A DNA stretch of 64,000 nucleotides from Kitasatospora aureofaciens (lineage in GTDB: Bacteria; Actinomycetota; Actinomycetes; Streptomycetales; Streptomycetaceae): NCBI GenBank assembly GCA_000720845.1, contig JODU01000026.1, positions 1 through 64,000 on the forward strand, in the 5' to 3' direction. Positions 41,759 through 49,235 of the stretch are shown piece after piece (position 1 is the stretch's first letter; each line of letters starts with the position of its first letter). A program made the position numbers and the translations under genes. The notes beneath the pieces were generated by a model, which saw nothing but the letters and a program-made list of their open reading frames with translations, searched no databases and was not told where the DNA came from.

Positions 41759-42939
41759 ACAGCCTGATCAACTACCCGAGTTGCGGAGCCCTCTGGCTCG
41801 GCCTCGCGGTACGGGCCCCCGACCTGCTGCGGCACCGGCACGATCCGTATCTGCGGGCCCTGTGCGCGGTGCTGGGACTGGCCGGGCTCTGCTTCCTGCT
41901 CGGAGCACCGCCGACGGTCGGAGCCGTCAACCGGCTGAGCGGCGTGCCCAACCTCGCGGCCCCGCTCACCTACGCGGCGATCACCGGTTACTGCGCCGCC
42001 TCCCAGGTCCTGGTCGTCCACTGGCGCGGCGGACCCGGGGTCCGCCGCACCGCCCGCCGGTGGACGCTCGCCTACGCCGCCGTGGTCCTCGGCATCGCGG
42101 TGACCTTCGCGCTCGGCGACGCGCCCGTGGAGCGCCGCACCGATCTGGACACCTACTACGCGACGACCCCGTTCATCGCCCAGATGATCGTGCTGTACCT
42201 GGTCGCGCACCTGACCGCGGTGACCGTCACGGCGGTGTCCGCGCTGCGCTGGGCCCGGCAGGTGCGCGGCGGGCTGCGGGCGGGCCTCACACTGCTCGGT
42301 GCCGGTTCGCTGTGCGGGGCCGGCTACAGCGTCACCAAGCTCGTCGCGGTGAGCGCCCGCTGGTCCGGGCACGACTGGCCGGTGCTCGGCACCACGGTCT
42401 CCCCGGCCGCCGCCGGCCTCGGCGCCCTGCTGGTGGTCGTCGGGGTGCTGGTGCCGCTGGTGACGCCGCGGGTGGCCGAGTGGCGTCGGGCGGGGCGCGC
42501 GTACGCCCGGCTCCGGCCGTTGGAGCGAGCCCTGGACGACCTGCTCGTCCGCCGGGCGCTGCGGCTGCCGCGCCCGCGGTTCGCCTCGCCCGTCACCCTC
42601 CTGATGTGGCGCCGGACGAGCATCCACAACGCACTCGGTCACCTGGACGCGTACGGCGACCGGGACCTGTACGACCGCACCCGCGCCGACACGCTGGCGG
42701 CGACGGGCGATCCCGAACTGGCCGGGGCCAGTGCCTGGGCCGCGGTGATCCTCGACGCGCTGCGGCGCGAGGCCGACCCCGGGCCATGGCCGCCGCCCGC
42801 CGCCGGCGCCGGTCGCCCCCCGGCCCCGTCGCCGGACCCGGCGACCCTCGCGAGGATCGCCGACGTGCTCGCCGGTGCCGTGCCCGTACCGGCCGCGTCC
42901 GCCGTGCCGAGCGGTACGACGACGGCGGGCACCGCGTGA
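41755..42939 (+). CDS. MAB_1171c-family membrane protein, copy 1
   Basis: This 394-residue protein has six to seven membrane spans in residues 1-240 and a cytoplasmic C-terminal domain. Its loop RRTDLDTYYATTPFIAQMI and the segment VNRLSGVPNLAAPLTYAAI recur in the next protein as RLTDLDTYYAGTPFMREMI and VNALTGVTNFGAPLTYGML, so the two are paralogues. The C-terminal part is helical and ends in an Ala/Pro-rich tail. I recall this family as MAB_1171c-like, of unknown function and common in streptomycetes. It overlaps the peptidase gene by 4 nt (ATGA). Confidence 0.8.
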   Translation: MNSLINYPSCGALWLGLAVRAPDLLRHRHDPYLRALCAVLGLAGLCFLLGAPPTVGAVNRLSGVPNLAAPLTYAAITGYCAASQVLVVHWRGGPGVRRTARRWTLAYAAVVLGIAVTFALGDAPVERRTDLDTYYATTPFIAQMIVLYLVAHLTAVTVTAVSALRWARQVRGGLRAGLTLLGAGSLCGAGYSVTKLVAVSARWSGHDWPVLGTTVSPAAAGLGALLVVVGVLVPLVTPRVAEWRRAGRAYARLRPLERALDDLLVRRALRLPRPRFASPVTLLMWRRTSIHNALGHLDAYGDRDLYDRTRADTLAATGDPELAGASAWAAVILDALRREADPGPWPPPAAGAGRPPAPSPDPATLARIADVLAGAVPVPAASAVPSGTTTAGTA

Positions 42940-43033
42940 CGGCCGGCGGCTTCACCGACGGTGACACGGGCGGCCGCGCGGGCACCCGGCACGGCCGGGA
43001 CGCTCGAGTCCCGCACGAGAGGAGTGGTCGGAC

Positions 43034-44245
43034 GTGAGTCTCGTCGTCTACCTGGCGGCAGTGGTGTTCGGCATGACCTCCGTCCTGCTCTTCCGCCGCC
43101 CGCGCACCGCCATGAGCAATCCGCTGACCCTGTCCACGTGCGTGGCGATCGTCCTCGGTGCCCTGGTCTTCGTGTGCGCCGCCCCGGCCACCCTCGGCAC
43201 CGTCAACGCACTCACCGGCGTCACCAACTTCGGGGCCCCGCTGACCTACGGCATGCTCTCCGCGTACAGCTGCGCGGTGCTGGTGCTGCTGATCAACTGG
43301 CGGGGCGGCCCCCGGCCGGTGGTGCGGCGCGCGGTGATCCGCAGCATGGCCGCCTACGGTCTGCTGGTGGCCGCCATCGTCGTGCTGTTCCTGCTCGCCG
43401 ACGCGGACACCGAGCGGCTGACCGACCTCGACACGTACTACGCGGGGACCCCGTTCATGCGGGAGATGATCCTGCTGTACCTGCTCGGACACAGCGCGGC
43501 GATGCTGGTGATGTGCGTCGTCTGCGTCAAGTGGAGCCGTGAGGTGGACGGCCTGCTGCGGGCCGGGCTGCGGCTCATCCTGCTCGGCGCGCTGCTGGAC
43601 CTGGTGGGGTTCCAGCTCACCAAGTACACGGCCGTGGCGGCCCGGTGGGCGGGCCACGACCTGGACTTCCTGTCCACCACGGTGGCCCCGCCGATGGCGT
43701 CGCTGGCGGCACTGGTGTGTTCGGTGGGCTTCGCCCTGCCCCGGCTGCTGCCGTCCGTGCTCGCCCACTGGCGGGGACTGGACGACTACCGGCGGCTGGG
43801 TCCGCTGTGGTCGCTGGTGAAGTCGGCGTCCACCGCCCCCAGGCAGCCGTCCGCCTGGTGGCAGCTCCCCCGGGCCCGGCTCCAGTGGCGTGAGGTCTCC
43901 ATCCACGACGCCCTGCTCACCCTGGCCCCGTACTTCGACCACCGGGTCCGGGAACGGGCGCGGGACGCCGCCCTGGGGGCCGGCCACTCCCCCCATGAGG
44001 CCCGGCTGGCGGCGGAGGCGGTGATGCTCGCCGACGCGGCGCGCCGGGCCGCCGCCCACGAGGAACCGCCCGACGCCGGCGGGTCCTACCGGCTGCACGC
44101 CACCGAGGTGCCCGGCCCGAGCGGGCTGGTGGAACTGTCCCAGGCACTGCACCGCCCGCCCGGCCCGGCGACCGCGCCCGGCGGCACCGGCCCGTCTTCC
44201 CTGACCGGAACCCTGACCGAACCCGAGGAGCCCCATGTCGCGTAG
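43034..44245 (+). CDS. MAB_1171c-family membrane protein, copy 2
   Basis: This 403-residue protein starts at GTG 43034, with GAGAGGAG about 10 nt upstream. It has seven predicted membrane spans, then a cytoplasmic helical region (WREVSIHDALLTLAPYFDHR) matching WRRTSIHNALGHLDAYGDRD of copy 1. The conserved DLDTYYAxTPF loop lies between the fourth and fifth spans. The tail is Pro/Gly-rich. The two copies may form a heteromeric membrane receptor or transporter. The next gene starts 11 nt before this one ends. Confidence 0.8.
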   Translation: MSLVVYLAAVVFGMTSVLLFRRPRTAMSNPLTLSTCVAIVLGALVFVCAAPATLGTVNALTGVTNFGAPLTYGMLSAYSCAVLVLLINWRGGPRPVVRRAVIRSMAAYGLLVAAIVVLFLLADADTERLTDLDTYYAGTPFMREMILLYLLGHSAAMLVMCVVCVKWSREVDGLLRAGLRLILLGALLDLVGFQLTKYTAVAARWAGHDLDFLSTTVAPPMASLAALVCSVGFALPRLLPSVLAHWRGLDDYRRLGPLWSLVKSASTAPRQPSAWWQLPRARLQWREVSIHDALLTLAPYFDHRVRERARDAALGAGHSPHEARLAAEAVMLADAARRAAAHEEPPDAGGSYRLHATEVPGPSGLVELSQALHRPPGPATAPGGTGPSSLTGTLTEPEEPHVA

Positions 44246-45638
44246 AGCAGTCGTCGTCGGTGCCGGACTGGCCGGGATGCTGGCCGCCGCCGTACTGGCC
44301 GACGCGGGCGTGAAGGAGGTCGTCGTACTGGAGCGCGACGAACTGCCCGACGGTCCCCGTCAGCGCCGCGGGCTGCCCCAGGGGCGGCACGCGCACCTGC
44401 TCATGACCGGCGGGCTGACCGCGATGGAGGAGCTCGTGCCGGGCGTCGGCCTGCGCAAACGGCTGCTCGCCGCCGGGGCCCACGAGATATCCCTCAGCTC
44501 GGGCATGCTGGCCCGCACCCCCGAGGGCTGGCTGCGCCGGTGGCGGCGCGAGGGGCCCGTCATGCTCACCTGCACCCGGGCGCTGGTGGACTGGACGGTA
44601 CGGGCCGCGGTGCTCGAAGACACGCGGGTCGAGGTCCGCCGGGTGGCCGCGGTCGGGCTGACCGGGTCCGCGGGGCGGGTGCGGGGCGTGCGGGTCTCGG
44701 GGCCGGACGGGGAGGCGGACCTGGACGCCGACCTGGTCGTCGACGCCGGCGGACGCGGCACACGGATCGTCACCTGGCTGGAGGGGCTCGGGCTGTCCGG
44801 CGTCCGGACGCGGACCGTGGACTCGGGGCTGGTCAACGCCTCGCGCATGTACCGGGTACCGGCCGGGGCGGAGCGGTTCCCGCTGACGATCGTGCAGGCC
44901 GATCCGTACGTGTCCCGGCCGGGCCGGAGCGCCATGGTCATGCCGGTCGAGGGGGACCGCTGGCTGGTCAGCTGCGGCGGCACGCGCGGCGGTGAGCCGC
45001 CCGCCGATCCCGAGGGCTTCCTGCGGTACACGCTCGACCTGCCGGACCCGATCGTCGGCCGGCTGATCTCCGGCGCCGAACCGCTCACCGACGTGCACCT
45101 GAGCCGGTCCACCAGCAATGTGCGGCACTACCTGGACAAGGCGCCGCACTGGCCGGAGGGCCTGGTGGTCCTCGGCGACGCGCTCGGCACCTTCAACCCG
45201 GCCTACGGGCAGGGCATGTCGGTGGCGGCGTTCGGCGCCCGCGTCCTGGGCCGGGAGCTGGAACGGGCCGGAGATCTCGGCACGCCCGGCCTGGCCCGGC
45301 GGGTACTGCGGGGCGCGGCACGCCCGGTGGACGCGGCCTGGGCCATGGCCGTCGGGCAGGACGTCCTCTACCCCGGCACGCGCGGCGGGCGCCCGGGGAT
45401 CGCCGACCGGGCGGTGACGGCGTACACGCGGCGCATGACGAGGGCGGCGACCGGCAACTTCGCGGCGGCCTCGGCGATCTGGGACGTCACCAGCATGCGC
45501 ACCCCGCCGACCCGCATGTTCCACCCGTCGGCGCTCCTGGCCGCCCTCGCCGGCCCCCCGCTCCCCGTGCTCACCGGCCCGCCGCTGACCCCCGGCGAGC
45601 GCGAGGTACTCGCCGGACTCGACCGCACGGGGGTGTGA
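44235..45638 (+). CDS. FAD-dependent oxidoreductase/epoxidase-like monooxygenase
   Basis: This 467-residue protein starts at ATG 44235, inside the previous gene. The Rossmann motif VVVGAGLAGMLAAAVLADAG binds FAD, ERDELPDGPRQRRGLPQGRH follows, and the second FAD motif is VVLGDALGTFNPAYGQGMS. This GDA-FNP-YGQGM pattern resembles the squalene-epoxidase-like flavoproteins seen in polyether and carotenoid-type pathways. It probably hydroxylates or epoxidises a hydrophobic substrate. It closes the operon with the peptidase and membrane-protein pair, and a hairpin follows the stop. The substrate is unknown. Confidence 0.83.
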   Translation: MSRRAVVVGAGLAGMLAAAVLADAGVKEVVVLERDELPDGPRQRRGLPQGRHAHLLMTGGLTAMEELVPGVGLRKRLLAAGAHEISLSSGMLARTPEGWLRRWRREGPVMLTCTRALVDWTVRAAVLEDTRVEVRRVAAVGLTGSAGRVRGVRVSGPDGEADLDADLVVDAGGRGTRIVTWLEGLGLSGVRTRTVDSGLVNASRMYRVPAGAERFPLTIVQADPYVSRPGRSAMVMPVEGDRWLVSCGGTRGGEPPADPEGFLRYTLDLPDPIVGRLISGAEPLTDVHLSRSTSNVRHYLDKAPHWPEGLVVLGDALGTFNPAYGQGMSVAAFGARVLGRELERAGDLGTPGLARRVLRGAARPVDAAWAMAVGQDVLYPGTRGGRPGIADRAVTAYTRRMTRAATGNFAAASAIWDVTSMRTPPTRMFHPSALLAALAGPPLPVLTGPPLTPGEREVLAGLDRTGV

Positions 45639-45640
45639 GC

Positions 45641-45660
45641 GGCCGGTCCCGCGACCGGCC
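45641..45660 (+). terminator. Hairpin after the FAD oxidoreductase gene
   Basis: A perfect 8-bp stem GGCCGGTC (45641-45648) with GACCGGCC (45653-45660) and loop CCGC starts 3 nt after the stop. It may also serve the convergent lactonase gene. The remaining 240 nt up to that gene are very GC-rich and hold no gene that I can support. Confidence 0.6.
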
Positions 45661-45899
45661 CCCAGCGTCCGCGTGACGGACGACCCCGGCCGTGGGAGCG
45701 TCGCGCACCCGGCGAAGCTCGCGCCCGGGCGCGGCACCGTGGCGCTGCCGTCCCGCGGCACGGTGTGCACGCGCACCGGCGTGCCGTGACACCCGCGCCG
45801 GTCGGAAGCGGGAACACCGGCGGGCCGCCGCCGCGCCGGGCCGGGCCGGGCGCCCGGGGGCGGCCGCCGCGGTTCGTCACGGCCGGCCGGCGGCGCCCC

Positions 45900-46760
45900 T
45901 CACCCCGCGAAGGCCGGCTGCGCCACCCCCCGGCCCGCGCCCGGCACCACCAGCAGCGAGCCCGCCAGGGGGTGCGGGGCCGGCAGGCCGACGCGGGCCG
46001 TGGTGAGGTACAGGTCGGTGAGGTCCGGGCCGCCGAAGGCGCAGGCCGTGACCCGGGGGGCAGGGAGGGCGACCACCCGGTCCAGGTCGCCGGACGGGGT
46101 GTAGCGGCGTACCGCGCCGCCGTCCCACAGGGCGACCCACACACAGCCGTCGGCGTCGACGCACAGCCCGTCGGGGAAGCCCGCGCCGTCCTCGATCACG
46201 GCCAGCGGACGGCGGTTCGCGATCCGGCCTTCGGCCGTGACGTCGAAGACGTCGACGCGGCGGGTCGGGGTGTCGGCGTAGTACATCAGCGTGCCGTCGG
46301 GGCTCCAGCCGGTGCCGTTGCTCACCGTCACGTCGTCGAGGACGGTCTCGGCGCCGCCGTCGCCGGTGAACCGGGTCAGCGTGCCCCCGCCCGGTGCCTC
46401 GTCGTAGCGCATCGTGCCCGCCCACAGGCTGCCGTCGGGGGCGACGGCGGCGTCGTTGCCGCGGCGGCCGGGGACGGGCTCCCGGTGCAGCCAGCGGAAG
46501 GTGTCGTCCGGGTCGAGCAGGCCGATCCCGTCCCGCAGGTTGAGGACCAGGCCGCCGCCCGCGCGGGGCTTGACGGCGCCGACGTGCTGGTCGGTGCGGC
46601 GCAGCGTGCGCCGGCCGGTGGCCGGGTCAAAGGTGTGGACGCGGGAGTTCAGGATGTCCAGCCACAGCAGGCGGCCCGTCGCCGGGTCCCAGGTGGGGCC
46701 CTCGCCGAGGGACGCCGCCGCGTGGACGGCCACGTCGAAGGCCGTGCCGGTCGCCGTCAT
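45900..46760 (-). CDS. SMP-30/gluconolactonase-family lactonase
   Basis: This 286-residue protein is a six-bladed beta-propeller lactonase. The metal-binding residues are recognisable: Glu in ASLGEGPTWD, Asn in RGNDAAVAPDG and in TVSNGTGWSPDG, and Asp in FPDGLCVDADG. It hydrolyses sugar lactones to aldonic acids. Its ATG overlaps the stop of the IclR gene (ATGA), so both are made together under the control of the tandem operator. It would supply the aldonic acid for the dehydratase at 819. The natural substrate, such as L-arabinono-lactone, is inference. Confidence 0.9.
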   Translation of the reverse strand: MTATGTAFDVAVHAAASLGEGPTWDPATGRLLWLDILNSRVHTFDPATGRRTLRRTDQHVGAVKPRAGGGLVLNLRDGIGLLDPDDTFRWLHREPVPGRRGNDAAVAPDGSLWAGTMRYDEAPGGGTLTRFTGDGGAETVLDDVTVSNGTGWSPDGTLMYYADTPTRRVDVFDVTAEGRIANRRPLAVIEDGAGFPDGLCVDADGCVWVALWDGGAVRRYTPSGDLDRVVALPAPRVTACAFGGPDLTDLYLTTARVGLPAPHPLAGSLLVVPGAGRGVAQPAFAG

Positions 46761-47530
46761 GCCGCGCTCCGGTGGCCGAGCCGCTCGGAGAGGTCCGCGG
46801 CGCCCTTGACGGCGAGCTGCTCCAGTTCGGCGCGGCGCTCCTCACTCCAGCGGATCATGGGCACGGAGATCGACAGCGCGGCGACGACGCGGCCGGTGCG
46901 GTCGCGGACCGGGGCGGCCACACAGGAGACGTCCGGGTTGGACTCCCGGCTCTCCACGGCGGTGCCGCGCTCGCGGATCGCGGCCAGGGCCTCGCGCAGG
47001 GCGGCCGGGTCGGTGATGCTGTTCGGCGTCATCGCGGTCAGCTCGGCGCCGTCCGGGAAGCGCGCGGCGACCTCCGGCTCGGGCAGGGAGGCCAGCAGCA
47101 TCTTGCCGACGGACGTGCAGTGCGCGGGCAGCCGGCGCCCGGCCGCGGAGACCATGCGCACCGCGTGCGTGGAGTCGACCTTGGCGATGTAGATGACGTC
47201 GGTGTCCTCCAGGATCGCCACGTGCACCGTCTCGTCGCAGGTCTCGGCGACGGTCCGGGCGACCTGCTGGCCCTCCGCGGCGAGGTCGAGGTGCTCGGCG
47301 TAGCGGGCGCCGAGCTGGTACGGACGCACGCCGAGCCGGTACCGTCCGGACTGCCCGGGGACCGGGACGATGTACTTGCGGGCGGCGAGCGTGGTGACCA
47401 GCTCGTGCACGGTGGTGCGCGGCAGCTGGAGCCTGCGCACGATGTCGGGGGCGGAGAGCGTGCCGTCCCCGTCGAGGAAGAGCTCCAGTATGTCGAGAGC
47501 CCGGGTCACGGCCGGCACGAGACGACCCAT
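46757..47530 (-). CDS. IclR-family regulator, candidate controller of the sugar regulon
   Basis: This 257-residue protein starts at ATG 47530, with GAGGGGG upstream. The N-terminal winged helix (about 5-70) contains AVTRALDILELFLDGDGTLS and APDIVRRLQLPRTTVHELVT. The effector-binding domain (about 85-250) contains HCTSVGKMLLASLP and the VAAPVRDRTGRVVAALSIS region. IclR proteins are tetramers that bind paired sites. Two copies of the shared 16-bp motif lie in its own promoter region (47552-47586), suggesting autoregulation. Effector and sign of regulation are not visible in the sequence. Confidence 0.92.
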   Translation of the reverse strand: MGRLVPAVTRALDILELFLDGDGTLSAPDIVRRLQLPRTTVHELVTTLAARKYIVPVPGQSGRYRLGVRPYQLGARYAEHLDLAAEGQQVARTVAETCDETVHVAILEDTDVIYIAKVDSTHAVRMVSAAGRRLPAHCTSVGKMLLASLPEPEVAARFPDGAELTAMTPNSITDPAALREALAAIRERGTAVESRESNPDVSCVAAPVRDRTGRVVAALSISVPMIRWSEERRAELEQLAVKGAADLSERLGHRSAA

Positions 47531-47551
47531 GTCAGCCCCCTCCCTAGATAT

Positions 47552-47586
47552 GTTCGAGATTTCAACAGGCGATCGGAATAGCGAAC
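47552..47586 (-). promoter_or_regulatory. Tandem operator pair in the iclR promoter
   Basis: GTTCGAGATTTCAACA (47552-47567) keeps a perfect left half; GATCGGAATAGCGAAC (47571-47586) keeps the right half. The spacing is again 19 bp. The pair lies between the -10 region (47589) and the start codon, as expected for autorepression. Confidence 0.6.
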
Positions 47587-47588
47587 AC

Positions 47589-47618
47589 AGGCTACTCATA
47601 TCGCGTTTGCCTGGGCAA
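47589..47618 (-). promoter_or_regulatory. Candidate promoter of the iclR-lactonase operon
   Basis: On the minus strand, TTGCCC (47618-47613), an 18-nt spacer and TAGCCT (47594-47589) fit a sigma-70 promoter. The hexamers are less consensus than at the two glycosidase promoters. Confidence 0.45.
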
Positions 47619-47687
47619 TGGGCCGGCGGGAGCCCGGGTCCGCCCCCATACCCCCCATGGTCCGCCTCGTCCGCGATGATGGCTGCC

Positions 47688-48278
47688 ATGCCGACCGGAA
47701 AGCAGCCCGCAGGACCGTTCACCCCGCGCGACTTCCAGCTGGTCCTGCTGCGCCGCATGGCCGACCACAACCCCGGCCCGGTGGAGGACGCCCGCCGCGA
47801 GCTGGGCGCGTCGGTCGCGCAGATGCGCGAGGCCAACCGGCGCTGGCAGGCGATGCTCCGCTCCCCCCGGTCCCGCTCGGCCGCCGCCCGTTACCGCTCC
47901 GTGCTGGGGGAGCCGGAGTCGGTGGCCGCCCGCCGGATCGGCGACCTGGAGTGCGAGGCCAGGCAGTGGGTGCTGCCCCTGTGGCCGGACCTGCGCTTCG
48001 AGGTGCTGGTCGCGGACAAGGGCGTGGTCTGGAACGAGTGGCTGGTCCGCGCGCCGGGCGCGAGCGGGCCCGAGCTGCGCACGCTGGACGACCTCACGCC
48101 CTGGTCGTGCACGGTCGACGAGGCGGCCCGCGCCTTCGCCCCCGCCCGGCCGCTCCAGGGCTCGGCCCCGACCCGGTGGGGGCTGGCCTTCGCCGCCCCG
48201 GACCGGGACGGCCTACGGCACCAGGTGGTCGCGGAGTTCACCTGGGGGCTGTTGCAGCGCACCGCGGTCGGCGGGTGA
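47688..48278 (+). CDS. Hypothetical soluble protein
   Basis: This 196-residue protein begins MPTGKQPAGPFTPRDFQLVL from ATG 47688. In-frame ATGs at 47676 and 47679 would add three or four residues, and no good ribosome-binding site decides between them. It has no signal peptide or membrane span. The N-terminal half is helical and basic (VEDARRELGASVAQMREANRRWQ); the C-terminal half has strand-like segments (WVLPLWPDLRFEVLVADKGV, HQVVAEFTWGLLQ). I do not recognise the family. It faces away from the iclR operon and converges on the GntR gene, with 21 nt between stops. Confidence 0.65.
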   Translation: MPTGKQPAGPFTPRDFQLVLLRRMADHNPGPVEDARRELGASVAQMREANRRWQAMLRSPRSRSAAARYRSVLGEPESVAARRIGDLECEARQWVLPLWPDLRFEVLVADKGVVWNEWLVRAPGASGPELRTLDDLTPWSCTVDEAARAFAPARPLQGSAPTRWGLAFAAPDRDGLRHQVVAEFTWGLLQRTAVGG

Positions 48279-48299
48279 GACGGGCCCCGCGGGGGAGCG

Positions 48300-49007
48300 T
48301 CAGCGTTCGCCCTCCGGGTCCCAGTCCAGCAGGCGGACCTTGGCAACCGTACGGACGTGGCGGCGCATCGCGGTGGCGGCCTGCCGGGGCTGCCGGTCGG
48401 CCACCGCGTCCAGGATCGCCCGGTGCTGGGCCAGGGAGCGGCCGGGACGGCCGGGCTGGCGCAGGGACTCGGTGCGGCTCTCGGCGATCTGGTGGGCGAT
48501 GGAGCGCATGAACTCGGCGAGCAGGCTGCTGTGCGCCGCCGCCGTCACCGCCGCGTGGAACAGCCGGTCCCCCTCGACGCCGTGCCCGCCCCCGTCGATC
48601 TCCTCGGCCATCACGGCCAGCGCGGACCGCATGGCGGCGAGGTCGTCCTCCGTGCGGCGCTCGGCGGCCAGTTCGGCGAGCTTGGTCTCCAGGGCCTCGC
48701 GGGCCTCCAGGACGTCCGGGAGGCGCCGGCGGCGTTCCACCATCTTCTCGACCGGTTCGACGTCGAGGCTGTCCCGGACCAGATAGGTCCCGCCGCCGTG
48801 CCGCGCCTCCACCAGGCCCTGGACCTCCAGGACCACGATCGCCTGCTTCACCGAGGCGCGGCTGACACCGAGGCGCTGGGCGAGGTCCCGCTCGGGCGGA
48901 AGCCGGTCGCCGGCCCGCAGGCCGCCGTCGGTGACGTACTGGCGCAGCCGCTCCAGCACCTGTTCGTACAGGCGCTGCTTGGTCATGGGACGCAGGGCGT
49001 CGGTCAT
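48300..49007 (-). CDS. GntR-family (FadR subfamily) regulator of the malonate genes
   Basis: This 235-residue protein starts at ATG 49007, with GAGGGGG upstream. The winged helix (about 8-75) includes LYEQVLERLRQYVTDGGLRA, DRLPPERDLAQRLGVSRASV and GLVEARHGGGTYLV, as in GntR proteins. The C-terminal domain is helical FCD-type, with LFHAAVTAAAHSSLLAEFM and QHRAILDAVADRQPRQAATA holding the usual metal or ligand histidines. It is divergent from matC, with a perfect inverted repeat between them, and most likely represses matC-matB until malonate or malonyl-CoA is present, like MatR. Confidence 0.9.
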   Translation of the reverse strand: MTDALRPMTKQRLYEQVLERLRQYVTDGGLRAGDRLPPERDLAQRLGVSRASVKQAIVVLEVQGLVEARHGGGTYLVRDSLDVEPVEKMVERRRRLPDVLEAREALETKLAELAAERRTEDDLAAMRSALAVMAEEIDGGGHGVEGDRLFHAAVTAAAHSSLLAEFMRSIAHQIAESRTESLRQPGRPGRSLAQHRAILDAVADRQPRQAATAMRRHVRTVAKVRLLDWDPEGER

Positions 49008-49057
49008 GAGGTCCCCCCTCTCGCCGGGAGCGTAGCACCGGGGCCGACGGTGGCCTG

Positions 49058-49166
49058 GTGGCCGAGTGGCTGAGCCAATTATTGCGCGACCCCTTGACGT
49101 GGCCGGGGGCCGGGCCCACGCTGACCAGCCAACCGCACTGTTCAAGTGGCTCAGCCACTCGGCCAC
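49058..49166. promoter_or_regulatory. Paired operators (20-bp perfect inverted repeat) between gntR and matC
   Basis: The arms lie at 49058-49077 and 49147-49166 and are perfect reverse complements over 20 bp. Each arm contains a palindrome: AGTGGCTCAGCCACT (49145-49159) is perfect about one central base, and AGTGGCTGAGCCAAT (49066-49080) is nearly so. The palindrome centres are 80 bp apart. TTGACG at 49094-49099 lies between them and could be the -35 of matC, with a weak -10 CACGCT at 49117-49122. GntR dimers on both sites could loop the DNA. Confidence 0.7.
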
Positions 49167-49235
49167 TCGTCCCCAGCCCGGCCACCCCGGCAGTCACCCG
49201 CCCGAACAACCAGGTCAGCACTCGGGAGCCCCCGC

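Noticed and set aside
41219..42939. Toxin-antitoxin or phage-module reading of the ImmA/IrrE gene
   Set aside because: No Xre-type repressor, phage structural gene or integrase is nearby; the partners are membrane proteins and a flavoprotein.
45661..45899. Possible small gene between the FAD oxidoreductase and lactonase genes
   Set aside because: The sequence is extremely GC-rich, and its frames are extensions of shadow frames without start signals; it looks like a convergent intergenic region.
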